Assembly (NCBI GenBank): GCA_034521975.1
Contig: JAXHLR010000009.1
Location: 124,001-188,000, forward strand
Direction: 5' to 3'
DNA: 64,000 bases
DNA from: Acidimicrobiales bacterium
Lineage (GTDB): Bacteria; Actinomycetota; Acidimicrobiia; Acidimicrobiales; SKKL01
Positions 9,250 through 18,316 of the stretch are shown in pieces. The stretch's first letter is position 1, and the number at the start of each line of letters is the position of its first letter. A program made the position numbers and the translations under genes. The notes beneath the pieces were generated by a model that was given only the letters and a program-made list of their open reading frames with translations, searched no databases and was not told where the DNA came from.

Positions 9250-10070
9250 GCGAAGCGCTGACCGAGCAGGTCCAGCCCCCACCCCCCTGGTACCGGCGGA
9301 CCGATATCGTGGCGGTCCTCGTCGCGTTCGCGCTCGGCTACGCCTTCCTGATCCTCGGGGTCGACGATTCGACCCGCTTCCGGACCCGCCTCAGCCCCGC
9401 CGGCGATCTCGACTTCGACTGGATGTACTTCTGGCACCTGATCCCGCTCATGTGGCGGGGCCTGATGGCCACCGTCAAGGCGACGGTCTTCGGGTTCACC
9501 TTCTCGGTCGGGCTCGGGCTGGTGCTCGCCCTCCTCCGCCGCTCCACGGTGCGCGTCGTGAGCTGGCCCACCGCGTTCCTCATCGAGTTCATCCGTTCCA
9601 CGCCGATCCTCGTCCAGCTCTACTTCCTCCACGCGCTGATCCGAAGCCTGGACTGGTTCCGGCCATCGTCGATCAGCATCCTCGCCATCGGCCTCGGTGT
9701 GCACTACGCCACCTACTGCTCCGAGGCCTACCGCGCCGGGATCAACAGTGTCGACAAGGGACAGTGGGAAGCCGCCACCGCGCTGAACCTCGGCCCGCTC
9801 ACCAAGTGGCGCCAGGTGGTGCTCCCCCAGGCGATCCCCAACGTGTTGCCCGCCCTCGGCAACTTCCTGGTCGCCGCCTTCAAGGATGCCCCACTCGGCA
9901 TCGCCGTCAATGCCACGGGAATCCTGTTCTTCGCCCAAGCCGTCCGCGGCGGCGACTTCCGCGCCGTCGAGCCCTACCTCATGATGGGTGTCGGGTTCCT
10001 CCTGGCCAGTCTGCCCGCCGCCTGGCTTGTCCGCCGACTCGAGCGAAAGGTCCACTATGAGCGCACCTGA
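9246..10070 (+). CDS. ehuD: ectoine-type ABC transporter permease, second subunit
   Basis: 274-residue HisM-family permease. The GTG at 9246 overlaps the ehuC stop. After an N-terminal helix (about residues 20-42) and a short periplasmic stretch come the permease helices. The docking loop EAATALNLGPLTKW, followed by VVLPQAIPNVLPALGN, is clear. It is longer than the first permease because of the N-terminal segment. It overlaps the ATPase gene by 14 bp. Assignment to ectoine rests mainly on operon order and on the binding protein. Confidence 0.8.
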   Translation: MSEALTEQVQPPPPWYRRTDIVAVLVAFALGYAFLILGVDDSTRFRTRLSPAGDLDFDWMYFWHLIPLMWRGLMATVKATVFGFTFSVGLGLVLALLRRSTVRVVSWPTAFLIEFIRSTPILVQLYFLHALIRSLDWFRPSSISILAIGLGVHYATYCSEAYRAGINSVDKGQWEAATALNLGPLTKWRQVVLPQAIPNVLPALGNFLVAAFKDAPLGIAVNATGILFFAQAVRGGDFRAVEPYLMMGVGFLLASLPAAWLVRRLERKVHYERT

Positions 10071-10869
10071 TCCAACCGCCGACGGAACCAACGGATCCGG
10101 CGCCGCGGGCGTTCGCCTGCGCGGCGTCCACAAGGCGTTCGGGCTCAACGTGGTGCTGCGCGATCTCGACCTCGACGTCGACCCGGGCGAGCGGGTGGTC
10201 ATCATCGGGCCGTCCGGGTCAGGCAAGACGACGATCCTCCGGGTGATCATGACCCTCGAGCGGCCCGACTCCGGCACCATCGAGGTCGGCGGGCGCCACC
10301 TCTACCACCAGCCGGCGGGCGACGGGTTGAAGCCGGCCAGCGAGAAGCACACCCGATCGGTGCGCTCCGACGTCGGGATGGTGTTCCAGCACTTCAACCT
10401 GTTCCCGCACATGACCGCGCTCGAGAACATCATGCTCGCTCCGGTCAAGGTGCACGGGATGTCGAAGGAAGAGGCGCGATCCCTCGGCTTCGAGCTGCTC
10501 GAGATGGTGGGGCTGAGCCAGGCGGCCAACCAGACCCCGGGGCAGCTCTCGGGCGGCCAGAAGCAGCGGGTGGCCATCGCCCGGTCGCTGGCCACCAAGC
10601 CGGCGGTGATGCTCTTCGACGAGGTCACCTCGGCCCTCGACCCCGAGCTGGTGGGCGAGGTGCTCAACGTGCTGCGCGACATCGCCGCGCGGGGCGAGAC
10701 CACCATGATGCTGGTCACCCACGAGATGGGCTTCGCCCGCGAGGTCGCCGACCGGCTGCTCATGTTCGACAACGGCCAGGTCATCGAGTCGGGCCGACCG
10801 GCCGACGTGCTCGACAACCCCACCGAGGAGCGCACCCAGTCGTTCCTCGGCGCGGTCGCCGAGCACTGA
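10057..10869 (+). CDS. ehuA: ectoine-type ABC transporter ATP-binding protein
   Basis: 270-residue polar amino acid/ectoine-type ATPase. Walker A GPSGSGKTT is at residues 51-59, the Q-loop at about 111, signature LSGGQ at 164-168, Walker B ending in DE at 188-189, D-loop SALD at 192-195, and the H-loop His at 222. I used the internal ATG at 10057, inside the end of the second permease gene, because it gives the family N-terminus; the longer frame reads permease sequence out of frame. It energises the EhuCD channel and is the last gene of the operon. Confidence 0.88.
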   Translation: MSAPDPTADGTNGSGAAGVRLRGVHKAFGLNVVLRDLDLDVDPGERVVIIGPSGSGKTTILRVIMTLERPDSGTIEVGGRHLYHQPAGDGLKPASEKHTRSVRSDVGMVFQHFNLFPHMTALENIMLAPVKVHGMSKEEARSLGFELLEMVGLSQAANQTPGQLSGGQKQRVAIARSLATKPAVMLFDEVTSALDPELVGEVLNVLRDIAARGETTMMLVTHEMGFAREVADRLLMFDNGQVIESGRPADVLDNPTEERTQSFLGAVAEH

Positions 10870-10878
10870 CCGTTCGAC

Positions 10879-12150
10879 TCAGCCGACGATCCCCTGCGAG
10901 CCGGCGGGGTATTCGCCCAGCTCCGGCTCACCGCGGCTCCAGCGTTCGAGCACCGGGGCCACGATGCGCCACTGCTCCTCTGCTTCAGCGCCACTGACGA
11001 ACCAGCGCCTATCGCCGGCGAACAGGTCGGCCAGCACCCTGGCGTAGGCCGACGGCTCTGGGGCGGCCGGCAGGGAGCGCAACGTCATGTCCCCCACCCG
11101 CAGGCTGATCGAGGCAGGGGCGAGCCCGAGCACCATCTGGTCGTCGCTGTCCCGCGCACGCAGCACGACACATCGCCGGTCGTCGCCGAGGGCCTTTCCG
11201 CTGCGCAACCTCACCGCCGTTCCCATCCAGCGCGAGCTGTCGATCTCCAGCTCGACCTCGGCCAGGGTCTCGGTGCCCCGATCAGGATCCACGTCGGGCT
11301 CGTCGACGTAGGCGGGCACCATCTCACCGTCGATGGCGCCCGCGGTGTAGCGGGCGCGTACCGAGGTCTCGGGGCGTGCCTCGACCCGCCGCAGCACGTC
11401 GAGGCGGGCCGATGCCACGTCGTCACCGCCGGGGTCATCGGCCGGCTCCATGGCCGCCACCGCCAACACCTGCAGCAGGTGGTTCTGGAGCATGTCGCGC
11501 AGCGCACCGGTGTGGTCGTAGTAGCCGGCGCGACCTTCGAGGGCGATCGTCTCGTCCCACACCACCTCGATCGACTCGAGGTGGCGAGCATCCCAGATGG
11601 AGGCGAACAGGGATGTCGCTCTCAAGCGCGGCAGGCGACGGATCGACGGGTGCCCCAGGAAGTGGTCGACGCGAAACACCCGGTCGTCGGAGAAGCAGTC
11701 GTCGAGCAGCTGGTTGAGCTCCCTCGCCGAGTCGAGGTCTTCACCGAAGGGTTTCTCGACGGCCACCCGGACCCGGTCTCCGAGGCCGAGCGCGGTGATC
11801 GCCGTGAACACCTCGGCGAAGATCGCGGGTGGTAGGGCCAGGTAGAACACGATCGAACCCTGGTCGGGGAGGTCGAGTCGACCGAGCTGTGCCGGGTCGG
11901 TGGCGTCGGCCCGGGCGTAGCGCACCAGATCCAGCACCACGTCGAACCCGTTCTGGTCGACTCCCTGCTCGACCGCGTCGTCCCACAGCTGGTTGCGGTA
12001 GTCGGCGGTGTCGAGGTCACGCCGGGCGACGCCGATGACACGGAGGTCCTCGGGCAGCGCGCCGCTGCGATGCAGTTCGGCCAGTGCAGGAATGAGGTAG
12101 CGCGTGGCCAGGTCGCCCAGGCCTCCGAGGATCACCAACGTTGTCGACAC
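10879..12150 (-). CDS. divergent glucose-6-phosphate dehydrogenase-like protein
   Basis: 423-residue member of the G6PDH (Zwf) family, shorter than the usual 480-510. Conserved features are the dinucleotide motif GGLGDLATR (9-17), EKPFG (132-136), the catalytic Asp-His pair in RVDHFLG (Asp162, His163) and the QNH with His224. Two hallmark residues differ: the lysine of the usual DHYLGK is His167, and the usual KRKL after the nucleotide loop is TRYL. The first contacts substrate phosphate in known enzymes and the second lies by the cofactor phosphate. It may therefore be an atypical dehydrogenase with altered substrate or NAD preference rather than the main Zwf. The neighbours give no pathway context. 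Confidence 0.75.
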   Translation of the reverse strand: MSTTLVILGGLGDLATRYLIPALAELHRSGALPEDLRVIGVARRDLDTADYRNQLWDDAVEQGVDQNGFDVVLDLVRYARADATDPAQLGRLDLPDQGSIVFYLALPPAIFAEVFTAITALGLGDRVRVAVEKPFGEDLDSARELNQLLDDCFSDDRVFRVDHFLGHPSIRRLPRLRATSLFASIWDARHLESIEVVWDETIALEGRAGYYDHTGALRDMLQNHLLQVLAVAAMEPADDPGGDDVASARLDVLRRVEARPETSVRARYTAGAIDGEMVPAYVDEPDVDPDRGTETLAEVELEIDSSRWMGTAVRLRSGKALGDDRRCVVLRARDSDDQMVLGLAPASISLRVGDMTLRSLPAAPEPSAYARVLADLFAGDRRWFVSGAEAEEQWRIVAPVLERWSRGEPELGEYPAGSQGIVG

Positions 12151-12193
12151 ACCCTCGGTCTACCCGATGAGCGGTCCGTCACACGGCGTCGCC

Positions 12194-13414
12194 TCAGCGC
12201 GACAGCAGGTCCCGGGCGACGTGGGTGATCTGGATCTCGTCGGTGCCGGCGTAGATCTGCAGGACCTTGGCGTCGCGTGCGAGCTGCTCGACCCGGAACT
12301 CGGACATGTAGCCGTTGCCGCCGAAGAGCTGTACCGCCTCGAGGGCGACCTCGGTCGCGGCTCGGGCCGAGTAGAGCTTCATGGCCGACGCCTCGGCCAG
12401 GCTCATGCTCGTTCCGTTGGCACCAAGCTCGACGGTGCGGAACACGAGGTTCTGGACGTTGAGCCTGGCCACCTCCATGCGGGCCAGCTTCTCCTGGATC
12501 AGCTGGAACTGCCCGATCGGCTGGCCGAACTGGACGCGGTTCTTGGCGTAGTCGATCGAGCGGTCGAGGCACTCTTCGATGATGCCGAGGGCCATGGCCG
12601 CGACACCGGAGCGTTCCTGCTGGAACGTGGCCTTGGCGCCCTCGCGCCCGCCCGAGGACACGTCCTCGGTCTCACCGATGAGGCGGTCGCGCCCCACCTC
12701 GACGTCGGAGAGGAACAGCTCGCCGGTGGGCGACGAGTGCATGCCCATCTTGCGCAGCGGCTTCGACTGCTCGAACCCGGGCAACCCGCGGTCGAGCACG
12801 AAGCTGAGCACCTTGCGCTCCTCCGGCGGGTTGCCCTCGTCGAGCTTGCAGATGAACACCGTGGTGTCGGCGTAGGGACCATTGGTGATGAAGGTCTTCG
12901 AGCCGTTCAAGACGTACCCGTCGCCGTCTCGGCGAGCGGTCGCCTTCATGGACCCGAACGCGTCGGAGCCCGACTCCGGCTCGGTGATGGCCCACGCTCC
13001 CACCTTGTCCATCGTCAGCAGGTCGAGCGCCCACCGTTCCTTCTGGGCGGTGGTGCCCTTCGACATGATCGCCGCCGAGGTGAGCCCCATCGAGACGCCC
13101 ATGGCGGTCACCATGCCGGGGCACACCCGGCACAGCTCGATGATCGGGATGAGGGTGAGACTCCCGTCGCCACCTCCTCCGCCGGACGAGCCCGAGTCGT
13201 CGGACTCGACCTCGCCCTTCTCGCGAGCGATCTGTCGGGCGAAGCGCTCCTTGGCCATCGCGTCCATGCCGAAGGTGGCGAACAGCTTGCGCAGGATGTC
13301 GTAGGGCGGGAGGTCACCGTGCTCGAGCTCGTCGACGTGGGGTCTCACCTCCTCGTCGACGAAGCGGCGAACCGCGTCGCGCACCATCTGCTGTTCGTCG
13401 GTCCAGTCGATCAT
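12194..13414 (-). CDS. acyl-CoA dehydrogenase family protein
   Basis: 406-residue FAD-dependent acyl-CoA dehydrogenase, which forms a 2,3-enoyl-CoA from an acyl-CoA and passes electrons to ETF. Recognisable parts are WAITEPESGSDA, the QFGQPIGQFQ segment, and the C-terminal LFGGNGY and QIYAGTDEIQ. The last has Ala where MCAD/SCAD-type enzymes carry the catalytic Glu (YEGT), so the base may lie elsewhere, as in isovaleryl-CoA dehydrogenase. A Gly/Ser-rich insertion sits near residues 70-85. The ATG at 13414 has GAGGAGC just upstream. The substrate is unknown. It is divergent from the hydrolase gene. Confidence 0.88.
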   Translation of the reverse strand: MIDWTDEQQMVRDAVRRFVDEEVRPHVDELEHGDLPPYDILRKLFATFGMDAMAKERFARQIAREKGEVESDDSGSSGGGGGDGSLTLIPIIELCRVCPGMVTAMGVSMGLTSAAIMSKGTTAQKERWALDLLTMDKVGAWAITEPESGSDAFGSMKATARRDGDGYVLNGSKTFITNGPYADTTVFICKLDEGNPPEERKVLSFVLDRGLPGFEQSKPLRKMGMHSSPTGELFLSDVEVGRDRLIGETEDVSSGGREGAKATFQQERSGVAAMALGIIEECLDRSIDYAKNRVQFGQPIGQFQLIQEKLARMEVARLNVQNLVFRTVELGANGTSMSLAEASAMKLYSARAATEVALEAVQLFGGNGYMSEFRVEQLARDAKVLQIYAGTDEIQITHVARDLLSR

Positions 13415-13559
13415 CGCTGCTCCTCGGGTCACCGGAGGTCGGTCAGGGGGTGTCCTGTACAGCGTACGGTAGGCATGATCCGCACCGGGACGACATCGGG
13501 GCGGACCGGTCGGGGTAGCGTCCAGGGCACCGCACCGACGTCTCATCGGAGAGCAGCAC

Positions 13560-14285
13560 ATGATCGAGCGACAGGTCGACATCGAGACCGCCGACGGCAC
13601 CATGACCACCTTCGTGTACCACCCCGACGAGGGTGGACCCTTCCCCGTGGTGCTCTACCTGATGGATGCCCCCAGCATCCGGCCCGCCCTCAAGGACATG
13701 GCCTCGCGCATGGCGTCGCACGGGTACTACGTCATGTTGCCGTTCCTGTTCTACCGGGGTAGCGCCTACAAGGAGTTCGGCGCGGACGACGCCGAGATGC
13801 ACGAGCGCCGCGAGCTGATGAAGACCGTCACCCGTGACGGCATCGTCACCGACGCCGATGCCCTCCTCAGCTTCGCCGACGACGACCCGGCCGCCCGCGG
13901 CGGCGACATCGGAGCGGTCGGCTTCTGCATGAGCGGGCCGATGGTCCTCGCACTCGCACAGCGGCGGGCCGACCGGGTTGCGGCGGTGGCCTCCATCCAC
14001 GGCGCCTGGCTCGTCGCCGAGGACCGCGACGACTCGCCGCATCGCGAGGTCGACCAGATCCGAGCCGAGGTCTACTTCGCCTGGGCCGACGACGACCCCA
14101 CCGCGCCCGCCGAACAGATCCCGGTCATGGAGTCGGCACTGTCCGAGGCCGGCGTCCGCCACCACATCGACTTCATGGAGGGCGCGTTGCACGGCTTCGC
14201 ACCACCCGGAGGCCCGCGCCACGACGAAGCCGCCTCCGAGCAGCACTGGGAACGGGTGCTCGACCTCTTCGAACGCAATCTCTGA
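13560..14285 (+). CDS. dienelactone hydrolase family protein
   Basis: 241-residue alpha/beta-hydrolase of the dienelactone hydrolase type. The nucleophile elbow is GFCMSG with Cys123, the acid is probably Asp177 or 178 in the AWADDD stretch, and the base is His211 in LHGF. This Cys-Asp-His triad is the DLH signature. No signal peptide is seen. The substrate is probably an ester or lactone, but local context does not identify it. The ATG at 13560 follows GGAGAGCAG. It lies just upstream of the operator that begins the catabolic island but is not clearly part of it. Confidence 0.82.
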   Translation: MIERQVDIETADGTMTTFVYHPDEGGPFPVVLYLMDAPSIRPALKDMASRMASHGYYVMLPFLFYRGSAYKEFGADDAEMHERRELMKTVTRDGIVTDADALLSFADDDPAARGGDIGAVGFCMSGPMVLALAQRRADRVAAVASIHGAWLVAEDRDDSPHREVDQIRAEVYFAWADDDPTAPAEQIPVMESALSEAGVRHHIDFMEGALHGFAPPGGPRHDEAASEQHWERVLDLFERNL

Positions 14286-14313
14286 TGGATCCGGGGGATT
14301 CGTCTCCTGCTGT

Positions 14314-14321
14314 TGTATACA
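14314..14321. promoter_or_regulatory. GntR-type operator site 1 (TGTATACA) upstream of mmsA
   Basis: TTGTATACACT with the 8-bp palindrome TGTATACA lies 79 bp ahead of the mmsA GTG. It matches the repeated island operator and the half-site style of FCD-type GntR regulators. The TATACA part could double as a -10 element. Confidence 0.65.
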
Positions 14322-14399
14322 CTGAGGACACGGCCTTCTCCGACGTTCCCTTGGATTGGGCCACCGATCCCGGCACCTACCCTGCAGGAGGGACCTACA

Positions 14400-15890
14400 G
14401 TGCATACAATCGAGCATTGGATCGATGGGAAAGCGGTCCCCGGATCTGCCGCTGGGCGGATACCGGTGCACGATCCCGCCACGGCGGGGGTCGTGGCCGA
14501 GGCCATCGATGGCACCAGCGAGGACGTCGACCAGGCGGTGGCGGCAGCCCGAGCCGCCGCGCCCGGTTGGGCCGAGGTCTCCCTCAGCCGTCGGGCCTCG
14601 CACTTCTTTCGCCTGAAGCAGCTCCTCGACGAGCACGCCGATGATCTCGCCGAGCTGATCTCGACCGAGCACGGCAAGACCCGCGAGGACGCCCTCGGGG
14701 AGGTCGCCCGCGGAACCGATATCGTCGAGTTCGCTTGCGGCATCGCCAACCTGCTCAAGGGCGAGATCAGCGAGCAGGTCTCGACCGGTGTGGACAGCTG
14801 GTCGGTCCGCCAACCCCTTGGTGTCGTGGCGGGGATCACCCCCTTCAACTTCCCGGTGATGGTTCCCATGTGGATGGCTCCCCTCGCCATCGCGTGCGGC
14901 AACACGTTCGTCCTCAAGCCCTCCGAGAAGGATCCCTCCCCCTCGTTGCTGCTTGCCGAACTCTTCGACCGTGCGGGATTCCCCCCGGGGGTCTTCAACG
15001 TGGTCCACGGGGGCCCAACCGTCGTCAACGCCCTGCTCGACCACCCCGACATCGAAGCCATCTCATTTGTCGGTTCCACCCCGATCGCTCGCCACGTCTA
15101 CGAGCGAGGCACCGCAGCAGGCAAGCGCGTGCAGGCCCTCGGAGGTGCGAAGAACCATGCCGTCGTGCTCCCCGACGCCGATCTCGAGCAGACCACCTCA
15201 GCGCTCACCGGAGCGGTCTACGGTTCCGCCGGGCAGCGGTGCATGGCGATCTCCGCCGTCGTGGCCGTCGGCGACGTGGGAGACGACCTCGTCGCTCGTC
15301 TCCGGACCCAGGCTGAACAGATCCGAGTCGGCCCAGCGACCGATCCCGAGTCTGAGATGGGTCCGGTGATCTCCGACGCGACCATCGAACGAATCGATGC
15401 TGCGATCACCGATGCGACCGAACGGGGCGCGACGCTCGCGCTCGACGGGCGGGCCGCGCCGATCGCCTCGGGTGACGGTTGGTTCGTCGGTCCGACCATC
15501 CTCGACCACGTCACCCCGGAGATGGACGCCTACACGACCGAGATCTTCGGTCCCCTGCTCGTCGTCCTGCGAGCCGCGTCGCTCGACGAAGCGCTCGAGG
15601 TCATCGCCGCCAACCCCTACGGGAACGGGGCTGCTCTGTTCACGTCCTCGGGTGCTGCGGCTCGTGGCTTTCAGCGTCGGGTGCAGGCGGGCATGGTCGG
15701 GATCAATGTCCCGATCCCGGTTCCGCTCGCCTTCTATTCCTTCGGGGGGTGGAAGAGCTCGCTGTTCGGCGACACACACATCCACGGTCCTGAAGCGATC
15801 CACTTCTACACTCGCGGAAAGGTGATCACCACCCGCTGGCTCGACGACAACGTGGCGACGGCTTCGTTCTCCTTCCCGACGACGCGCTGA
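14400..15890 (+). CDS. mmsA: CoA-acylating (methyl)malonate-semialdehyde dehydrogenase
   Basis: 496-residue aldehyde dehydrogenase of the MmsA type, which converts malonate or methylmalonate semialdehyde plus CoA and NAD to acetyl- or propionyl-CoA with CO2 release. Visible are TPFNFP (Asn150), LKPSEKDPS, FVGST, the MMSDH-typical GGAKNHAVVLPDAD, and catalytic Cys281 in GQRCMA. The GTG at 14400 follows GCAGGAGGG; no upstream start fits the family. Both ends look like ordinary MMSDH, and I see no encapsulation peptide, so the enzyme is probably cytosolic. Malonate and methylmalonate semialdehyde are end products of pyrimidine degradation, which fits the rest of the island. A cupin gene follows 10 bp downstream. 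Confidence 0.92.
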   Translation: MHTIEHWIDGKAVPGSAAGRIPVHDPATAGVVAEAIDGTSEDVDQAVAAARAAAPGWAEVSLSRRASHFFRLKQLLDEHADDLAELISTEHGKTREDALGEVARGTDIVEFACGIANLLKGEISEQVSTGVDSWSVRQPLGVVAGITPFNFPVMVPMWMAPLAIACGNTFVLKPSEKDPSPSLLLAELFDRAGFPPGVFNVVHGGPTVVNALLDHPDIEAISFVGSTPIARHVYERGTAAGKRVQALGGAKNHAVVLPDADLEQTTSALTGAVYGSAGQRCMAISAVVAVGDVGDDLVARLRTQAEQIRVGPATDPESEMGPVISDATIERIDAAITDATERGATLALDGRAAPIASGDGWFVGPTILDHVTPEMDAYTTEIFGPLLVVLRAASLDEALEVIAANPYGNGAALFTSSGAAARGFQRRVQAGMVGINVPIPVPLAFYSFGGWKSSLFGDTHIHGPEAIHFYTRGKVITTRWLDDNVATASFSFPTTR

Positions 15891-15900
15891 GGCGGACCGC

Positions 15901-16362
15901 ATGACCCACCCCTCGGAGTTCATGCGGAGCGTCGAGACCACCCATCCCGAGGCCTCGTCGACCAAGCCCGGATATGTTCTGCGTCGCGTCGACATGCCCT
16001 ACGAGGTGATCGGTGAGCTCAACCACAACCCGCGCGACGACGGGTTGGTCCATCGGCTTGCAGACCCCAATGCGAGCAACGATCCCAGCTGTGAGTTCGC
16101 AGCGGGGATCTACCGGATGGAGCCGGGCTGGCGCCATCCGTTGCACCTGCACCGGTCCTCGGCCGAGCTCTACTACGTCCTCGATGGTGTCGCGTCCTTC
16201 ACCCTCGGCGATGACACGTTCGAGGCAGCCAAGGGCCACTCGCTGTACATCCCCGCCGGCATGCCTCATGCCATCTCGTCGGGCGACGAGCCGATGGAGC
16301 TCCTCTACGCCTTCGCCGTTCCGGACCTGGCCGGCATCGGCACCGTCTGGCTGGAGGAGTAA
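15901..16362 (+). CDS. single-domain cupin protein
   Basis: 153-residue protein with one complete cupin fold. Motif 1 HLHRSSAELYYVLDG gives His82, His84 and Glu89, and motif 2 (PAGMPH) gives His123, so a metal site is expected. It follows mmsA by 10 bp and is probably cotranscribed under operator site 1. Cupins range from isomerases to dioxygenases and sugar-binding proteins; the reaction here is unknown. Its 3' end faces the transporter ATPase gene on the other strand. Confidence 0.75.
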   Translation: MTHPSEFMRSVETTHPEASSTKPGYVLRRVDMPYEVIGELNHNPRDDGLVHRLADPNASNDPSCEFAAGIYRMEPGWRHPLHLHRSSAELYYVLDGVASFTLGDDTFEAAKGHSLYIPAGMPHAISSGDEPMELLYAFAVPDLAGIGTVWLEE

Positions 16363-16369
16363 CCCTCCG

Positions 16370-17329
16370 CTACACGGCGGCGGCGCCGACGCGGATGCAG
16401 GCTGCCTCATGACGCTCGCCCACCGCCCGCAGCTCGACCGGTGCCACCGCGCACTCATCGATCCGGATGGGGCAGCGCGGGTACAGCACGCACCCTTGCG
16501 GGCGGTTGATCGCGCTCGCCGGATCGCCTTCCAATCGCACCGGCTCGGTGCGCTCGAAGGGATCGGCAGACAGCGACGACGACAGCAGCGCCTTGGTGTA
16601 CGGATGCTGCGGATCGTCGAAGAGCTGGTCGACCGGCCCTGATTCGACGATCCGGCCCAGGTACATGACCAAGATCCGATCGGCGACATAGCGAACCGTG
16701 TGGATGTCGTGGGAGATGAAGAGGTACGCCATCTGCGTCTCCTGCTGGAGGCGCGCGAGGAGCTGCAGGATCTGGGCACGAACCGACAGGTCGAGCGACG
16801 AGGTCGGCTCGTCGAGCACGACGAACGACGGATTCGTCACGATCGCCCGAGCAATTCCAACGCGCTGCTGCTGTCCGCCCGAGAGCTCACCGGGAAAGCG
16901 GTCCGCGAACTCCGCGCCGAGCCCGACGTGCTCGAGGGCGCCGAGGACCCGACGGTTGCGCGCGGCCTCGTCTGGCTCCAGCCCGTGGATGATCAACGGC
17001 TCTGCGATCGTGGATCCGACCCGGAGGCGGGGGTTGAGCGATTCGAACGGCTCCTGGAAGACCACCTGCAAGCGGGCCCGGATCTTCCGCACCTGCCTCT
17101 TGGGGAGGCTCGCGAGCTCGGTCCCTTCGAAGCGCACCGTCCCGGAGGTCGGTTCGAGGAGTCGCAGCGCCAGACGACCCGCGGTCGTCTTGCCCGAGCC
17201 GCTCTCACCGATGAGGGCGACCGTCTCCCCCCGCTCGATCGAGAACGAGAGGTTGTCCACCGCGTGAACTTGGTGCCCTCCCGGCAGCTCGAAGGTACGG
17301 CAGACCGCGTCGAGATCAAGCAACCCCAT
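16370..17329 (-). CDS. oligopeptide-type ABC transporter ATP-binding protein (DppF/OppF-like)
   Basis: 319-residue peptide-family ATPase. Walker A GESGSGKTT, signature LSGGQQQR and Walker B VVLDEPTSSLD are present. The C-terminal oligopeptide-transporter extension includes the Cys-bearing sequence GCVLYPRCP, typical of Opp/Dpp ATPases that bind an Fe-S cluster. I chose the ATG at 17327-17329, which overlaps the preceding ATPase gene by 14 bp. It is the last gene of the operon CoA-transferase, amidohydrolase, permease, permease, ATPase, ATPase. It energises uptake of the island's substrate, perhaps a small peptide-like or cyclic amide compound. Confidence 0.9.
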   Translation of the reverse strand: MGLLDLDAVCRTFELPGGHQVHAVDNLSFSIERGETVALIGESGSGKTTAGRLALRLLEPTSGTVRFEGTELASLPKRQVRKIRARLQVVFQEPFESLNPRLRVGSTIAEPLIIHGLEPDEAARNRRVLGALEHVGLGAEFADRFPGELSGGQQQRVGIARAIVTNPSFVVLDEPTSSLDLSVRAQILQLLARLQQETQMAYLFISHDIHTVRYVADRILVMYLGRIVESGPVDQLFDDPQHPYTKALLSSSLSADPFERTEPVRLEGDPASAINRPQGCVLYPRCPIRIDECAVAPVELRAVGERHEAACIRVGAAAV

Positions 17330-18311
17330 CAGCAGCAACTCCTTCCGGGAGGTGGCAGCGGTACTCGTGACCATCCCCGCTCACCGAGACCCCTGGCGCC
17401 TCTTCTCGACACCGCTCGAACACATGCGGACAGCGGTCGGCGAACGGGCAACCGGGCGGATACTCGACAAGGTCGGGGAGACGGCCCTCGAGGTGCACGA
17501 GTTGGTGCCCGCGGCGCGGGATCGCAGCCAACAGCGCCGCCGTGTAGGGGTGATCGGGTCGCGTGAGCACCGAGGTGACCGGACCTGACTCGACGACGGT
17601 GCCGGCGTACATGACCACGACCGAACTGCAGTACTGGGCGACGACACCGAGGTCGTGGGTGACGAGCAGCATGGAACGTCCCTCCTCGCGGACCAGCCCC
17701 TGGATCAGATCGAGGATCTGGCGCTGCACCGTCAGATCGAGCCCGGTCGTCGGCTCGTCGGCCACCACCAGTGCCGGATCGAGGATCATCGCCATGGCGA
17801 TCACGACACGCTGAGCCATTCCACCACTGAGCTGATGGGCGTAACCGTTGAGAACCCGCTCCGATCCCGCGATCCCGACCGCATCCAACGCCCGCCGGGC
17901 CCGCTGCCGGGTGGTGCGCCGCGCCGACGACTTCCCCTCGTGGGCAGCGATGATGGCCGCGAACTGGCGGTCGATGCGCATCACCGGGTTCAGGGCGCTG
18001 AACGGGTTCTGAGCGACGAAGCCGATCGTGTCACCCCGTAGGGCCCGAAGCGCCTTCGCTGGCAGACCGACGAGGTCCGTGCCGTCGAGCACGGCTCGGC
18101 CTCCCACCACCTCTCCCGGGGGACGCACGAGCCCGAGGATCGAGCGGACGGTGACCGACTTGCCACAGCCCGTCTCCCCCACGATCCCGACGATCTCGCC
18201 GCGCGGGACGTCGAACGACACGCCGTTGACCACGTGTGCCGGGCCGACCGGGGTAGCAAACTCGGTTCGCAGGTCCTGCACCGATAGCAGCGGCGCGATG
18301 TCTGTGGTCAT
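17316..18311 (-). CDS. oligopeptide-type ABC transporter ATP-binding protein (DppD/OppD-like)
   Basis: 331-residue partner of the DppF-like ATPase. Walker A GETGCGKS, signature LSGGMAQR and Walker B VVADEPTTGLD are present, with the C-terminal PGCPFADRCPH Cys motif of the family. The ATG at 18309-18311 lies 5 bp after the end of the permease gene. The pair of ATPases is diagnostic of Dpp/Opp/nickel-type importers. Substrate choice is set by the binding proteins, and two candidates are encoded elsewhere in the island (34024-35709 and 41192-42862). Confidence 0.9.
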   Translation of the reverse strand: MTTDIAPLLSVQDLRTEFATPVGPAHVVNGVSFDVPRGEIVGIVGETGCGKSVTVRSILGLVRPPGEVVGGRAVLDGTDLVGLPAKALRALRGDTIGFVAQNPFSALNPVMRIDRQFAAIIAAHEGKSSARRTTRQRARRALDAVGIAGSERVLNGYAHQLSGGMAQRVVIAMAMILDPALVVADEPTTGLDLTVQRQILDLIQGLVREEGRSMLLVTHDLGVVAQYCSSVVVMYAGTVVESGPVTSVLTRPDHPYTAALLAAIPRRGHQLVHLEGRLPDLVEYPPGCPFADRCPHVFERCREEAPGVSVSGDGHEYRCHLPEGVAADGVA

Positions 18312-18316
18312 GTCGC

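Noticed and set aside
14400-15890. MmsA as the encapsulated signature aldehyde dehydrogenase of the microcompartment
   Set aside because: Both termini align with ordinary MMSDH ends, with no amphipathic extension. The gene is in a separate operon about 8 kb from the nearest shell-operon gene.
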